From assembly GCF_012979235.1 (NCBI RefSeq), contig NZ_JAATWC010000005.1, positions 1-64,000 on the forward strand: DNA of 64,000 bases, given 5' to 3'. This DNA comes from Dissulfurirhabdus thermomarina. GTDB taxonomy: Bacteria > Desulfobacterota > Dissulfuribacteria > Dissulfuribacterales > Dissulfurirhabdaceae. Of this stretch, positions 26,909 through 35,072 are shown piece after piece (positions within the stretch are counted from its first letter, which is position 1; each line of letters starts with the position of its first letter). A model generated the notes under the pieces. It was not told the origin of the DNA. It ran no database searches and saw nothing but the letters and a program-made list of their open reading frames with translations. Both the position numbers and the translations under genes were made by a program.

Positions 26909-27088
26909 ATGGAAGAGAGAGACCTGGAGATCGGCCTGGAGATGATCGGGGCGGACGAGATCGGCGGCGGGTGTTCCACCGTGGCGGACCGGATGTTGGA
27001 AGCGGCCGAAGCACAGCCGGCCGAGGCGGACCGGGCGGCGGGGCCGGGGGAGCCCCGGGCGTCCCGGGACGAGGCCGCCGGGCGCTGA
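26909..27088 (+). CDS. possible small acidic protein
   Basis: A 59-aa reading frame beginning MEERDLEIGLEMIGADEIGG, with GGAGG seven bases before the ATG. The composition is acidic and helical (Glu/Ala-rich), with one Cys and no membrane segment. An upstream ATG at 26894 would add five residues. It lies 48 bp after the LuxE-like gene on the same strand. No family is recognised; the good ribosome-binding site is the main support. Confidence 0.4.
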   Translation: MEERDLEIGLEMIGADEIGGGCSTVADRMLEAAEAQPAEADRAAGPGEPRASRDEAAGR

Positions 27089-27235
27089 CGGCGCTTCCGC
27101 TCCGGCGGACACCTTTCCCGAGAAATGGTACAGGCCCGGCGCGGGCGCCGGGGGTGAGGGGTCCCCCGTGCGCCGTGTGCCGGGTCGGCAGAGGCCGGCG
27201 TGGACCCCGACGACATCACGTGAGGGAGGATGGAG

Positions 27236-28060
27236 ATGAACCTACGGAGATTCTTGGCAGTGACCTTGGCGGCCGTGTTCTGGCTGCCGGCGGCCGTGTG
27301 GGCCGGTGAGTGGGGCTACGAGGGGCAGACGGGGGTCTACCCGCCCGACGAGTGGGGCCACGTGGCCCCGGCATGCGACGGGAGCCGGCAGTCGCCCATC
27401 GACATCGTGACCGCCGAGGTCCAGCCGGTGGACCACGTGGGGCTCCGCATCCACTACAAGCCGGACACGGTCTCGGTCCTCAACAACGGTCACGCGGTGA
27501 CCGCCTATCCGGATGACCGATATATAGAGGTGGAGGGCGCCGACGGGACCTGGGAGCGCTACCGGCTGGTGCAGTTCCACTTCCACACCCTGAGCGAGCA
27601 CACCGTGGACGGCCGGCACTTCGACATGGAGATGCACCTGGTGCACGCCAACGATGCCTACCTGGCGGGGCAGCCGGGCGGAAAGCTCTCGGTGATCGGG
27701 GTCTTCATCCGGAAGGGTCGAGAGAACAAGGCCCTCCGCGACATCTTTGACGATCTTCCCGAGGCCGTTCATCACGAGGCGGGCGAGGGGGAGATGCTGA
27801 CCGCCCGGGTGCCCGTGGACTTCGACAAGCTCCTTCCCCGAAAGAGCGCGGTCTTCGCCTACCCGGGCTCTCTCACCACCCCCGGTTGTGACGAGATCGT
27901 CTCGTGGTTCGTCTTCGAGCGGCCCATCCAGATGTCCGTGGCGCAGATCGAGGCCTACCGGGAGCTCTACCGCGACCCGGAGACCGGGGAACGCTACGAC
28001 ACCAACCGGCCCACCCAGCCCTTGAACGGCCGGGTGGTTTCCTACGGCCCGCTGGATTGA
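27236..28060 (+). CDS. periplasmic alpha-class carbonic anhydrase
   Basis: Interconverts CO2 and bicarbonate in the periplasm. The 274-aa precursor has a signal peptide (FLAVTLAAVFWLPAAVWAG). The alpha-CA zinc ligands are His115 and His117 (LVQFHFHTLSEHTVDG) and His134 (MEMHLVHAND). SRQSPIDIVTA, VLNNGHAV, YPGSLTTPGCDEIVSW and QPLNGR are further hallmarks. Two Cys (CDGSRQS and PGCDE) probably form the conserved disulfide. ATG 27236 has GGGAGG at a good distance, whereas ATG 27230 is too close to it. The gene appears monocistronic, followed by two hairpins at 28094-28177. Confidence 0.95.
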   Translation: MNLRRFLAVTLAAVFWLPAAVWAGEWGYEGQTGVYPPDEWGHVAPACDGSRQSPIDIVTAEVQPVDHVGLRIHYKPDTVSVLNNGHAVTAYPDDRYIEVEGADGTWERYRLVQFHFHTLSEHTVDGRHFDMEMHLVHANDAYLAGQPGGKLSVIGVFIRKGRENKALRDIFDDLPEAVHHEAGEGEMLTARVPVDFDKLLPRKSAVFAYPGSLTTPGCDEIVSWFVFERPIQMSVAQIEAYRELYRDPETGERYDTNRPTQPLNGRVVSYGPLD

Positions 28061-28093
28061 ACCGGCCCGCCGGGCCGGCCCGGCCGAACCTCG

Positions 28094-28112
28094 GGCCTCG
28101 TAACGAGGCCTT
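28094..28112 (+). terminator. small hairpin after the carbonic anhydrase gene
   Basis: GGCCTCG (28094-28100), loop TAA and CGAGGCC (28104-28110) followed by TT form a perfect 7-bp stem. It is probably a first, weaker terminator before the stronger one at 28138-28177. Confidence 0.45.
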
Positions 28113-28137
28113 AGGGGGAGGCCGGGGTAGCTTCAGC

Positions 28138-28177
28138 AAAGACGGCCGGTCCCGGGGTCCCTGGGCCGGCCGTCTTT
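28138..28177 (+). terminator. strong rho-independent terminator, symmetric
   Basis: AAAGACGGCCGG (28138-28149) pairs perfectly with CCGGCCGTCTTT (28166-28177), and the ends supply an A-run and a T-run, so it could stop transcription from either strand. It separates the carbonic anhydrase from lpxR. Confidence 0.85.
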
Positions 28178-28238
28178 GCCTCGCCGCCGGGGTGGACGCC
28201 CCGGCCGGTTTCGGCTAGCCTGTCCGGGGCGGACACCC

Positions 28239-28282
28239 GGCCGCGCGCGGCCCGGTGGCGCTTCGGGGCCGCGCGCGGCCCG
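28239..28282. repeat. duplicated palindrome upstream of lpxR
   Basis: GGCCGCGCGCGGCCCG occurs at 28239-28254 and again at 28267-28282. Each copy contains the 14-bp palindrome GGCCGCGCGCGGCC. The pair is 28 bp apart start to start and ends 18 bp before the lpxR ATG. It could be an operator pair or leader structure; with this base composition, chance is also possible. Confidence 0.55.
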
Positions 28283-28300
28283 AGGGAAGAAACGATCGTC

Positions 28301-29383
28301 ATGCCGAGACCTTTCGCACCGAGGCGTTTCGCCGGGCGGGCCGCGGCCGTCCTGGGCCTCGTGGTGCTCTCGGTCCTCGCGGGGGCGCCCCGTCCGGCCC
28401 GGGCGGGTCCCGCGGGGGTGGAAGGGGCGACATGGCGCCTCGAGTTCGACAACGACGTCTTCCTCGAGAAGGACAACCAGATCTCCAGCGGGTGGTCCAT
28501 CCAGCACCACACCGCCGCCGCCCGCCGCTGGGCGGACGTGGGCGGCGGCCATGGCTCCCTCGGCCGCCTGGGCGGCGCGATCCCCACGCTGGGGGGCGAG
28601 GGGCTCCTCCGGCGGTCGGGGATCGCCGTGGGCCAGATCATCCAGACCCCGGACGACGTCTCTCGGCGGGATCTCATCCGGGACGACGTGCCCTATGCCG
28701 CGGCCCTCACCTTGCAGGCCACCTGGTATGCCTACGACGACGAGGAGTTCCGGGGTTTCGAGGTCACGGCCGGGGTCTCGGGGCCGCCGGCCCTGGGCGA
28801 GGAGGTCCAGAAGGCCACGCACCACCTCCTGGGCGACAAGGACCCCAAGGGCTGGAACAACCAGATCGAGACCGAGCCGCTCCTCAACCTCAACTACATG
28901 CGCAAGCGGAAGGTGTGGCACGGGGGGCGGCCGGAGGGCTGGTCGGCCGACGCCGCCGTGGACGGCAACGTGGGCCTGGGTAACCTCTTCACCCAGGCCA
29001 GCGTGGCGCTGGAGCTGCGCCTCGGGCGGAACATGCCCGGCGGCTTCGTCTACGTGCCCGACCCCATCGGGCTCAGCATGCACTACGTGGCGCTCCTCGA
29101 ACCGCCGAGGCCGGAGCGGGCGGCCCTCTACGCCTCGCTGGTGCTGCGGGGCACGGCCTTCGCCCGGAACCTCTTCCTCGACGGCACCCTGCTGCGGCCC
29201 GGGCCCGGCGTGGACAAGCGGCCGCTGGTGGGCATGCTGATCGCCGGCCTCCACTACGAGCGCCGGGACTGGGGGCTCCACCTCGGCATCTTCCTCACCA
29301 CCGACGACGTGGACACCGGCCAGGCCAAGGCATCGGAAGGACACGAGCGCCTGGGGACCATCGACCTGGAGTGGCGGTTCTGA
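28301..29383 (+). CDS. lpxR: LpxR-family lipid A deacylase (outer membrane)
   Basis: Outer-membrane enzyme of the LpxR/DUF2219 family, which removes the 3'-acyloxyacyl chain of lipid A. The 360-aa precursor has a signal peptide ending near PARAG. Family segments are WRLEFDNDVFLEKDNQISSGW (the N-D pair and the following Ser/Gly region), DDVPYAAALTLQATWY, and EEVQKATHHLLGDKDPKGWNNQIETEP with its His. Alternating hydrophobic strands and a terminal Phe (LEWRF) fit a beta-barrel. ATG 28301 has AGGGAAG upstream. The presence of LPS in this organism is implied. Confidence 0.85.
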   Translation: MPRPFAPRRFAGRAAAVLGLVVLSVLAGAPRPARAGPAGVEGATWRLEFDNDVFLEKDNQISSGWSIQHHTAAARRWADVGGGHGSLGRLGGAIPTLGGEGLLRRSGIAVGQIIQTPDDVSRRDLIRDDVPYAAALTLQATWYAYDDEEFRGFEVTAGVSGPPALGEEVQKATHHLLGDKDPKGWNNQIETEPLLNLNYMRKRKVWHGGRPEGWSADAAVDGNVGLGNLFTQASVALELRLGRNMPGGFVYVPDPIGLSMHYVALLEPPRPERAALYASLVLRGTAFARNLFLDGTLLRPGPGVDKRPLVGMLIAGLHYERRDWGLHLGIFLTTDDVDTGQAKASEGHERLGTIDLEWRF

Positions 29384-29432
29384 GCGGGCGGCCCCCGGCC
29401 CGGCGCCCGCGCTGGAGGAAGTGGAATCGGGT

Positions 29433-30446
29433 ATGAACCTCTGCGACCTGGCCTTTTCCTTCGTCTTCTTCTCGCTCCTCGGCTGGCTGCTGGAGGTCGC
29501 CTACCGTTCCGCCGGGGCCCGGCGGTTCGTGAACCCCGGGCTGCTCCGGGGGCCGTACCTCGTGCTCTACGGGGCGGGCGCCCTGGTGCTCATGGCGGCG
29601 GCGTCCCGGCTCGAGGCGGCGGGGGCGGGGCTGGCCCTGCGGGCCCTGGTCTACCTCGTCCTCACCACGGGGCTCGAGCTGGTCTCCGGGCTCGTCGCGG
29701 AGCGGTTCTTCCACGTCCGCCTGTGGGATTACTCGGACCAGCCCCTCCATTTCAAGGGCCTCGTCTGTCCCCTGTTTTCCCTCTATTGGCTGATCCTGGC
29801 CTTCGCCTTCGAGTTCCTGCTGTTGCCGCCGTACCGGGTCTGGCTCGCGGGGCTCCCCCAGGGGGCCAAGGGCCTTTCGGCCGGCGTGGGGCTGGCCGTC
29901 ATGTTGGCGGATTTCCTGGCGGTGGCCGGGCGTGCCTTCCTGCGGGGGGGGGCGGAGGAGGCCGAGGCGGCGGCCGAGGCGTTCCGGGCGGCGGCCGGCC
30001 CGGTGCTTGCGATCCCGGAGGTGGCGGCCTTGGCCCGTTATCCCCATCACCGCGGCAAGACCCGCCTGGATCACGTCCGGGAGGTCGCCTGGCTGAGCTT
30101 TCTCTGGGGCCGGCGCCTCCGCCTGGACACCGAGGCCATCGTCCGGGGGGCGCTCCTCCACGACCTCTTCTTCTACGACTGGCTGCGGGAGGGCCCGCGG
30201 CTCCACGGTCTCCGGCATCACCGGATCGCCCTGGCCAACGCCCGCCGGGTCACCCGGCTCTCCCCGAAGGAGGCGGACATCATCCTCAAGCACATGTGGC
30301 CGCTGACCCTGGCGCCGCCCCGCCACCTCGAGTCGCTTGTCGTCTCGCTGGTGGATACCTATTGTTCCTTCCGCGACTACCTGAGTCCCGCCGGTGCCCG
30401 CCGCCGCGGGGCCCCGGGGGCGGAACCGCGGGAGACCCGGACATGA
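29433..30446 (+). CDS. CmpB-like membrane domain fused to an HD hydrolase domain
   Basis: Protein of 337 aa. The N-terminal half (about residues 1-165) has about five membrane helices and resembles the putative ABC transporter type IV/CmpB (DUF1113) family (FFSLLGWLLEVAY, RRFVNPGLLRGPYLVLYG, GLELVSGLVAERFF, LWDYSDQPLHFKGLVC). The C-terminal half (about 195-315) is an HD domain (YPHHRGKTRLDHVREVAW, GALLHDLFFYDW, GLRHHRIALANAR). In many bacteria these are separate proteins. ATG 29433 follows GGAGGA at a slightly long distance. The stop overlaps the next gene's start as ATGA, so synthesis is coupled to the giant activase. Substrate unknown. Confidence 0.82.
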   Translation: MNLCDLAFSFVFFSLLGWLLEVAYRSAGARRFVNPGLLRGPYLVLYGAGALVLMAAASRLEAAGAGLALRALVYLVLTTGLELVSGLVAERFFHVRLWDYSDQPLHFKGLVCPLFSLYWLILAFAFEFLLLPPYRVWLAGLPQGAKGLSAGVGLAVMLADFLAVAGRAFLRGGAEEAEAAAEAFRAAAGPVLAIPEVAALARYPHHRGKTRLDHVREVAWLSFLWGRRLRLDTEAIVRGALLHDLFFYDWLREGPRLHGLRHHRIALANARRVTRLSPKEADIILKHMWPLTLAPPRHLESLVVSLVDTYCSFRDYLSPAGARRRGAPGAEPRETRT

Positions 30447-33400
30447 ATCGAGGGAACGGACAGCCCTATTACGCCGGGATCGATATCGGCTCCACCACGG
30501 CCAAGGTGGTGCTCCTCGACGCGGAGGGGGAGGTGGCCTTCGCCCGTTACCGGCGGCACCAGGGCCAGACGGTGGAGACCACCCGGGAGATCTTCCGGGA
30601 GGCCGCCCGCGAGCTCGGCGACGTGGAACTCGACCTGGCGGTGACCGGGTCGGCGGGCATGGGCGTGGCCGAGGTCTTCGGGCTTCCCTTCGTCCAGGAG
30701 GTGGTGGCCTCGGCCCACTACGTGGGGCGCTTCCACCCGGAGGCCAAGACCTTCATCGAGATCGGCGGCGAGGACTCGAAGATCATCTTCTTCGACACCG
30801 GCGGCCGTCCCGACATCCGGATGAACAGCAGCTGCGCCGGGGGGACCGGCGCCTTCATCGACCAGATGGCGGTCCTCCTCGACGTGGACGTCGCCGACTT
30901 GAACCGCCTGGCCGAAGGCGCCCGCAAGATCTACCCCATCGCCTCCCGGTGCGGGGTCTTCGCCAAGACCGACGTCCAGGCCCTCCTGAGCCGCCACGCC
31001 TCGAAGGAGGACGTCGCGGCCTCCGTATTCCACGCGGTGGCCCTCCAGGTGGTCACCACCCTGTGCCGCGGCCGGGAGGTGGAGCGGAAGATCCTCCTCG
31101 GCGGCGGGCCCCTGACCTTCATCCCGCGCCTTGGCCGGGCCTTCGCCGAGGTGCTGGAGATCGACGATCCCTCGGCCTTCCTCCTCCCGGAACGGTCGGA
31201 GTTGATCCCGGCCATGGGGGCCGCCATGATCCGGAACGGCGATCCCTTCCGGGCGCGGATCTCCGCCCTCCTGGCCGTGCCCCGTGGCCGCGGCCCCGGC
31301 GCCGCCGGGGGGCGTGCCGGCCGGCTGCCGCCGCTCTTCACCGGCCGCGCGGAGTTCGATCGATGGCAGGCGCGGCACGACCGGGCACGGGTTCCCCGGG
31401 TCGACCCGGCGCAGGTGGCGGGCCAGGACCTCTTCCTGGGGATCGATTCCGGCTCCACCACCACCAAGATCGCGGTGGTCGACGGCTCGGGGCGCCTGGT
31501 CTTCGGCCACTACGGCCCCAACAACGGCGACCCCCTCCGGGCGGTGAAGCAGGGCCTCCGGGCGGCCCGGGAGGCCTTCGATGCGGCCGGCTGGCGCCCG
31601 CGGGTCCTCCGGGCCGCCGCCACCGGCTACGGGGAGGGCCTCGTCCGCTCGGCCTTCGGCCTCCATGACGGCGTGGTGGAGACCCTGGCCCACCTCCGGG
31701 CGGCCCGGCACTTCGCCCCGGACGTCTCCTTCATCCTCGACATCGGCGGCCAGGACATGAAGGCCATCACCATCGCCGACGGCGCCGTGGCCGACCTCCA
31801 GGTCAACGAGGCCTGCTCGTCGGGGTGCGGGTCCTTCATCGAGACCTTCGCCAACTCCCTGGGGTTCAGCGTTCAGGAATTCGCCGAGATAGCCTGCGGC
31901 CGGTGTGCCCCCTTCGACCTGGGCACCCGGTGCACGGTCTTCATGAACTCGAAGGTCAAGCAGGCCCTTCGGGAGGGGGCCTCGGTCGCCGACATCTCGG
32001 CGGGCCTGGCCTACTCGGTGGTGAAGAACGCCCTGTTCAAGGTGCTGAAGCTCAAGGACCCCGCGCAACTCGGGAAGAAGATCGTGGTCCAGGGGGGGAC
32101 CTTCCGGAACCCCGCGGTGCTGCGGGCGGCGGAACTCCTGCTGGACGCGGAGGTGGTCCGCCCCGACGTGTCGGAGTTGATGGGGGCCTACGGCGCGGCG
32201 CTGCTCGCCCTCGACCGGTACCGGTCCGGCCGCGCCCAGGCCGCGCCGCTGGACGTCTTCGAGGGGATCGAGGCCCAGGCCGCCTACACCCGGCGGGAGC
32301 TCCGGTGCCGGGGGTGCGAGAACCGGTGCCGGGTCCTGGAGCTCCGCTTCGGCAACGCCAACCGGTTCTACACCGGCAACCGGTGCGAGCGGCACTTCAG
32401 CAACGACCCGGACCGGAAGCGGAAGGGGACCAACCTGGTGGACGAGCAGCTCCGGTTTCTCTTCGACCGCTGCACGGAGCCGGAAGGCGAGCCCCGCCTC
32501 ACCTACGGCATTCCCCGCTGTCTCAACATGTATGAGAACTTCCCGTTCTGGAATGCCTTCCTCACCACCTGCGGTTTCCGGGTGGTGCTCTCCTCGCCCT
32601 CCAGCCTGAGGCTCTACGAGAAGGGCGCGGCCACGGTCATGTCGGAGAACATCTGTTTTCCGGCCAAGCTGGCCCACGGGCACGTCTTCGACCTGGCCGC
32701 CCGCGGCGTGGACCGGATCTTCTACCCCACCGTGGTCTACGAGCAGAAGGAGTTCGAGGGGGCCGACAACAGCTTCAATTGTCCGGTGGTGACCGGCTAC
32801 CCCGATCTCATCAGGAGCGCCGTGGACCCGGAGAAGCGCTTCGGGATCCCGCTGGACAACCCGGCCGTCAGCTTCAAGGACCCGGGGCTTTTACGCGACC
32901 AGCTCTACCTCTTCTTCATGCCCTTCGGCGTGGACTACCGGACGGTGTCCCTGGGCGTGAAGCGGGGCCTGGCGGCCCAACGGGCCTACCGGGAGCAGCT
33001 CGGGGCCCGTGCCCGGGAACTCATCGACGAGGCGGAACGGGAGGGCCGGACGCTGGTGGTCCTGGCCGGGCGCCCGTACCACGTCGATCCCCTGGTCAAC
33101 CACGGTGTGCCGGGGCTTCTGGCCGGCCTCGGGGTGGACGTGGTCAGCGAGAACGCCGTCCTGGCGGCCAGCGGCCAGGTCTCCCTGGAGGGGGTCAACG
33201 TCCTGACCCAGTGGACCTATGCCAACCGGCTCTACGCGGCGGCCATGTGGGTGGCCCGCCACGCCGGCACCCGGATGGTGCAGTTGACCTCCTTCGGTTG
33301 CGGGCCCGACGCCGTGACCGCCGACGAGGTCCGCGACATCCTCCGGCGCAGCGGCAAGATCCACACCGTCGTCAAGATGGACGAGATCGCCAACCTCGGG

Positions 33401-34903
33401 GCGGTCCGGATCCGGCTCCGTTCGATGCTCGAGGCGGCCCCCCGGGAAGACGGGCGGAGGCAATCCCCGCCGCCCCCCGCGCCGCGGCGTCTCCGGCCTG
33501 TTCCGTCCCGGGCCGGCCGAAAGGTCCTCATCACCCCGTATTTCTCCCCCTTCTACTCCCCGCTGCTGCCCGCGGCCTTCCGGCCCCTCGGCTGGCGGCT
33601 GGACGTCCTGCCGCCGCAAGACCGGGAGACCGTGGAGCTGGGCCTCAAGATGGTCAACAACGACATCTGCTACCCGGCCGTCCTGGTGGCCGGGGACATC
33701 CTGAAGGCCTTCCGGTCCGGCCGGTACGACCCGGAGCGGACGGCGGTGGTCCTCACCCAGACGGGCGGCCAGTGCCGCGCCTCGTCCTACGTCTCGTTGG
33801 TGCGGAAGGGCCTGGCGGCCTTCGGCCTGGAACGGGTTTCGGTGATCCCCGTCCTCGCCGAGGGGATCGATCCCGAGGCCGGCCTGGACATCGACTTCAA
33901 GGGCCTGGTCAAGCGGCTCGCCCTGGGCCTGGTCTTCGCCGACCCGCTGACCCGGATGTATCTCTCCGTGGTGGTGAGGGAGAAGACCCCCGGGACGGCC
34001 CGAAAGCTCCATGCCAGGTATCTCGCCGCCATGGAGCCCGCCATCGAGCGCGCCGACTACCCCGCCCTCCTCGAGGTGCTCCGGGAGGCGGTGGCCCACT
34101 TCAACCGGGTGGAGACCTGCGACGGGCCGGTGCCCAGGATCGGGATCGTGGGGGAGATCTTCGTCAAGTACAACTTCTTTTCCAACAACGACCTCATCGA
34201 CTGGCTTTCCGCCCAGGGGGTGGAGGTGATCCTGCCGGCCCTCCAGAGTTTCTTCGCGCAGCGGTTCATCAACGAGACCTACGACCAGAGGGCCTTCTTC
34301 AAGCGATCCCTCGTCGACCGGATCCGGCACCTCCTGCTCGAAATCTACACGAAGTACCACCTGGGGCAGATCGACCGGGTCATGTGCGGCTTCCGCTTCT
34401 ACCGGAGGCCCCACAACCTCCGGGAGCTGTCCGAGGTCACCGCCGAGGTGGTCAGCCTGGCCAACCAGTTCGGCGAGGGGTGGCTGCTGACGGCGGAGAT
34501 CATCGCCATGCTCCGCGAGGGGGTGGGCAACATCGTCTGCCTCCAGCCCTTCGGCTGCATCTCCAACCACATCACCGGGCGTGGCATGGAGCGGAAGCTG
34601 AAGGAGCTCTATCCCCACCTGCAGCTCCTCTCCCTCGACATGGACGCGGGGACGAGCGAGGTGAACGTCTTGAACCGCCTCCACTTCCTGGTTTCCGGCG
34701 CCCGGGAACAGGCGGAGAACGGCGCGGCGCCGGCAGGAGAGGGGCGGACGCTCCGGAGGCTCGCCGTGCCGTCCATGTGGCCGCGGCGGCTGGAGGGGCT
34801 CAACAACTACGCCGCGCTGGAGGTCGAGAAGTGGCGGGCCTGGGTCTCCGGGCTCGACCTGCGGGAGAAGGCGCAGGTCATTCGCCGGCGGATGGGGTGG
34901 TGA
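30443..34903 (+). CDS. giant acyl-CoA dehydratase activase (two BcrAD/BadFG ATPase domains plus DUF2229/HgdB-like region)
   Basis: Protein of 1486 aa. Two ASKHA-type ATPase domains (about residues 8-265 and 330-600) start GIDIGSTTAKVVLLD and GIDSGSTTTKIAVVD. In 2-hydroxyacyl-CoA dehydratase activators two Cys ligate a bridging [4Fe-4S] cluster. The same pairs occur here in both domains, each 39 residues apart: Cys131/Cys170 (SCAGGTGAF, SRCGVF) and Cys458/Cys497 (ACSSGCGSF, TRCTVF). Then come a Cys-rich CRGCENRC segment, a DUF2229-like region (about 650-1010) and a C-terminal CoA-dehydratase D-like region (about 1030-1486; MVNNDICYPAVLVAGDI, QTGGQCRASSY). Such fusions are widespread in anaerobes, but their substrate is not known. 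It is translationally coupled to the membrane-HD protein. Confidence 0.9.
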   Translation: MNRGNGQPYYAGIDIGSTTAKVVLLDAEGEVAFARYRRHQGQTVETTREIFREAARELGDVELDLAVTGSAGMGVAEVFGLPFVQEVVASAHYVGRFHPEAKTFIEIGGEDSKIIFFDTGGRPDIRMNSSCAGGTGAFIDQMAVLLDVDVADLNRLAEGARKIYPIASRCGVFAKTDVQALLSRHASKEDVAASVFHAVALQVVTTLCRGREVERKILLGGGPLTFIPRLGRAFAEVLEIDDPSAFLLPERSELIPAMGAAMIRNGDPFRARISALLAVPRGRGPGAAGGRAGRLPPLFTGRAEFDRWQARHDRARVPRVDPAQVAGQDLFLGIDSGSTTTKIAVVDGSGRLVFGHYGPNNGDPLRAVKQGLRAAREAFDAAGWRPRVLRAAATGYGEGLVRSAFGLHDGVVETLAHLRAARHFAPDVSFILDIGGQDMKAITIADGAVADLQVNEACSSGCGSFIETFANSLGFSVQEFAEIACGRCAPFDLGTRCTVFMNSKVKQALREGASVADISAGLAYSVVKNALFKVLKLKDPAQLGKKIVVQGGTFRNPAVLRAAELLLDAEVVRPDVSELMGAYGAALLALDRYRSGRAQAAPLDVFEGIEAQAAYTRRELRCRGCENRCRVLELRFGNANRFYTGNRCERHFSNDPDRKRKGTNLVDEQLRFLFDRCTEPEGEPRLTYGIPRCLNMYENFPFWNAFLTTCGFRVVLSSPSSLRLYEKGAATVMSENICFPAKLAHGHVFDLAARGVDRIFYPTVVYEQKEFEGADNSFNCPVVTGYPDLIRSAVDPEKRFGIPLDNPAVSFKDPGLLRDQLYLFFMPFGVDYRTVSLGVKRGLAAQRAYREQLGARARELIDEAEREGRTLVVLAGRPYHVDPLVNHGVPGLLAGLGVDVVSENAVLAASGQVSLEGVNVLTQWTYANRLYAAAMWVARHAGTRMVQLTSFGCGPDAVTADEVRDILRRSGKIHTVVKMDEIANLGAVRIRLRSMLEAAPREDGRRQSPPPPAPRRLRPVPSRAGRKVLITPYFSPFYSPLLPAAFRPLGWRLDVLPPQDRETVELGLKMVNNDICYPAVLVAGDILKAFRSGRYDPERTAVVLTQTGGQCRASSYVSLVRKGLAAFGLERVSVIPVLAEGIDPEAGLDIDFKGLVKRLALGLVFADPLTRMYLSVVVREKTPGTARKLHARYLAAMEPAIERADYPALLEVLREAVAHFNRVETCDGPVPRIGIVGEIFVKYNFFSNNDLIDWLSAQGVEVILPALQSFFAQRFINETYDQRAFFKRSLVDRIRHLLLEIYTKYHLGQIDRVMCGFRFYRRPHNLRELSEVTAEVVSLANQFGEGWLLTAEIIAMLREGVGNIVCLQPFGCISNHITGRGMERKLKELYPHLQLLSLDMDAGTSEVNVLNRLHFLVSGAREQAENGAAPAGEGRTLRRLAVPSMWPRRLEGLNNYAALEVEKWRAWVSGLDLREKAQVIRRRMGW

Positions 34904-35072
34904 GCGGGGACCGCCGCGCGGGGCGTTCCGCCGAGCGGGGGCGGGCGGAAACGGCGGCCCGGACCGCAGGCGTCACAGTGCCGGGGGTGCGCGTCCCGCC
35001 CGGAGCCGGGCCCTCCGGGGGGCATGGGGCCCCAAGGCCCCGGATTCGTGCGGCACCATCCGGGAAACGGGC

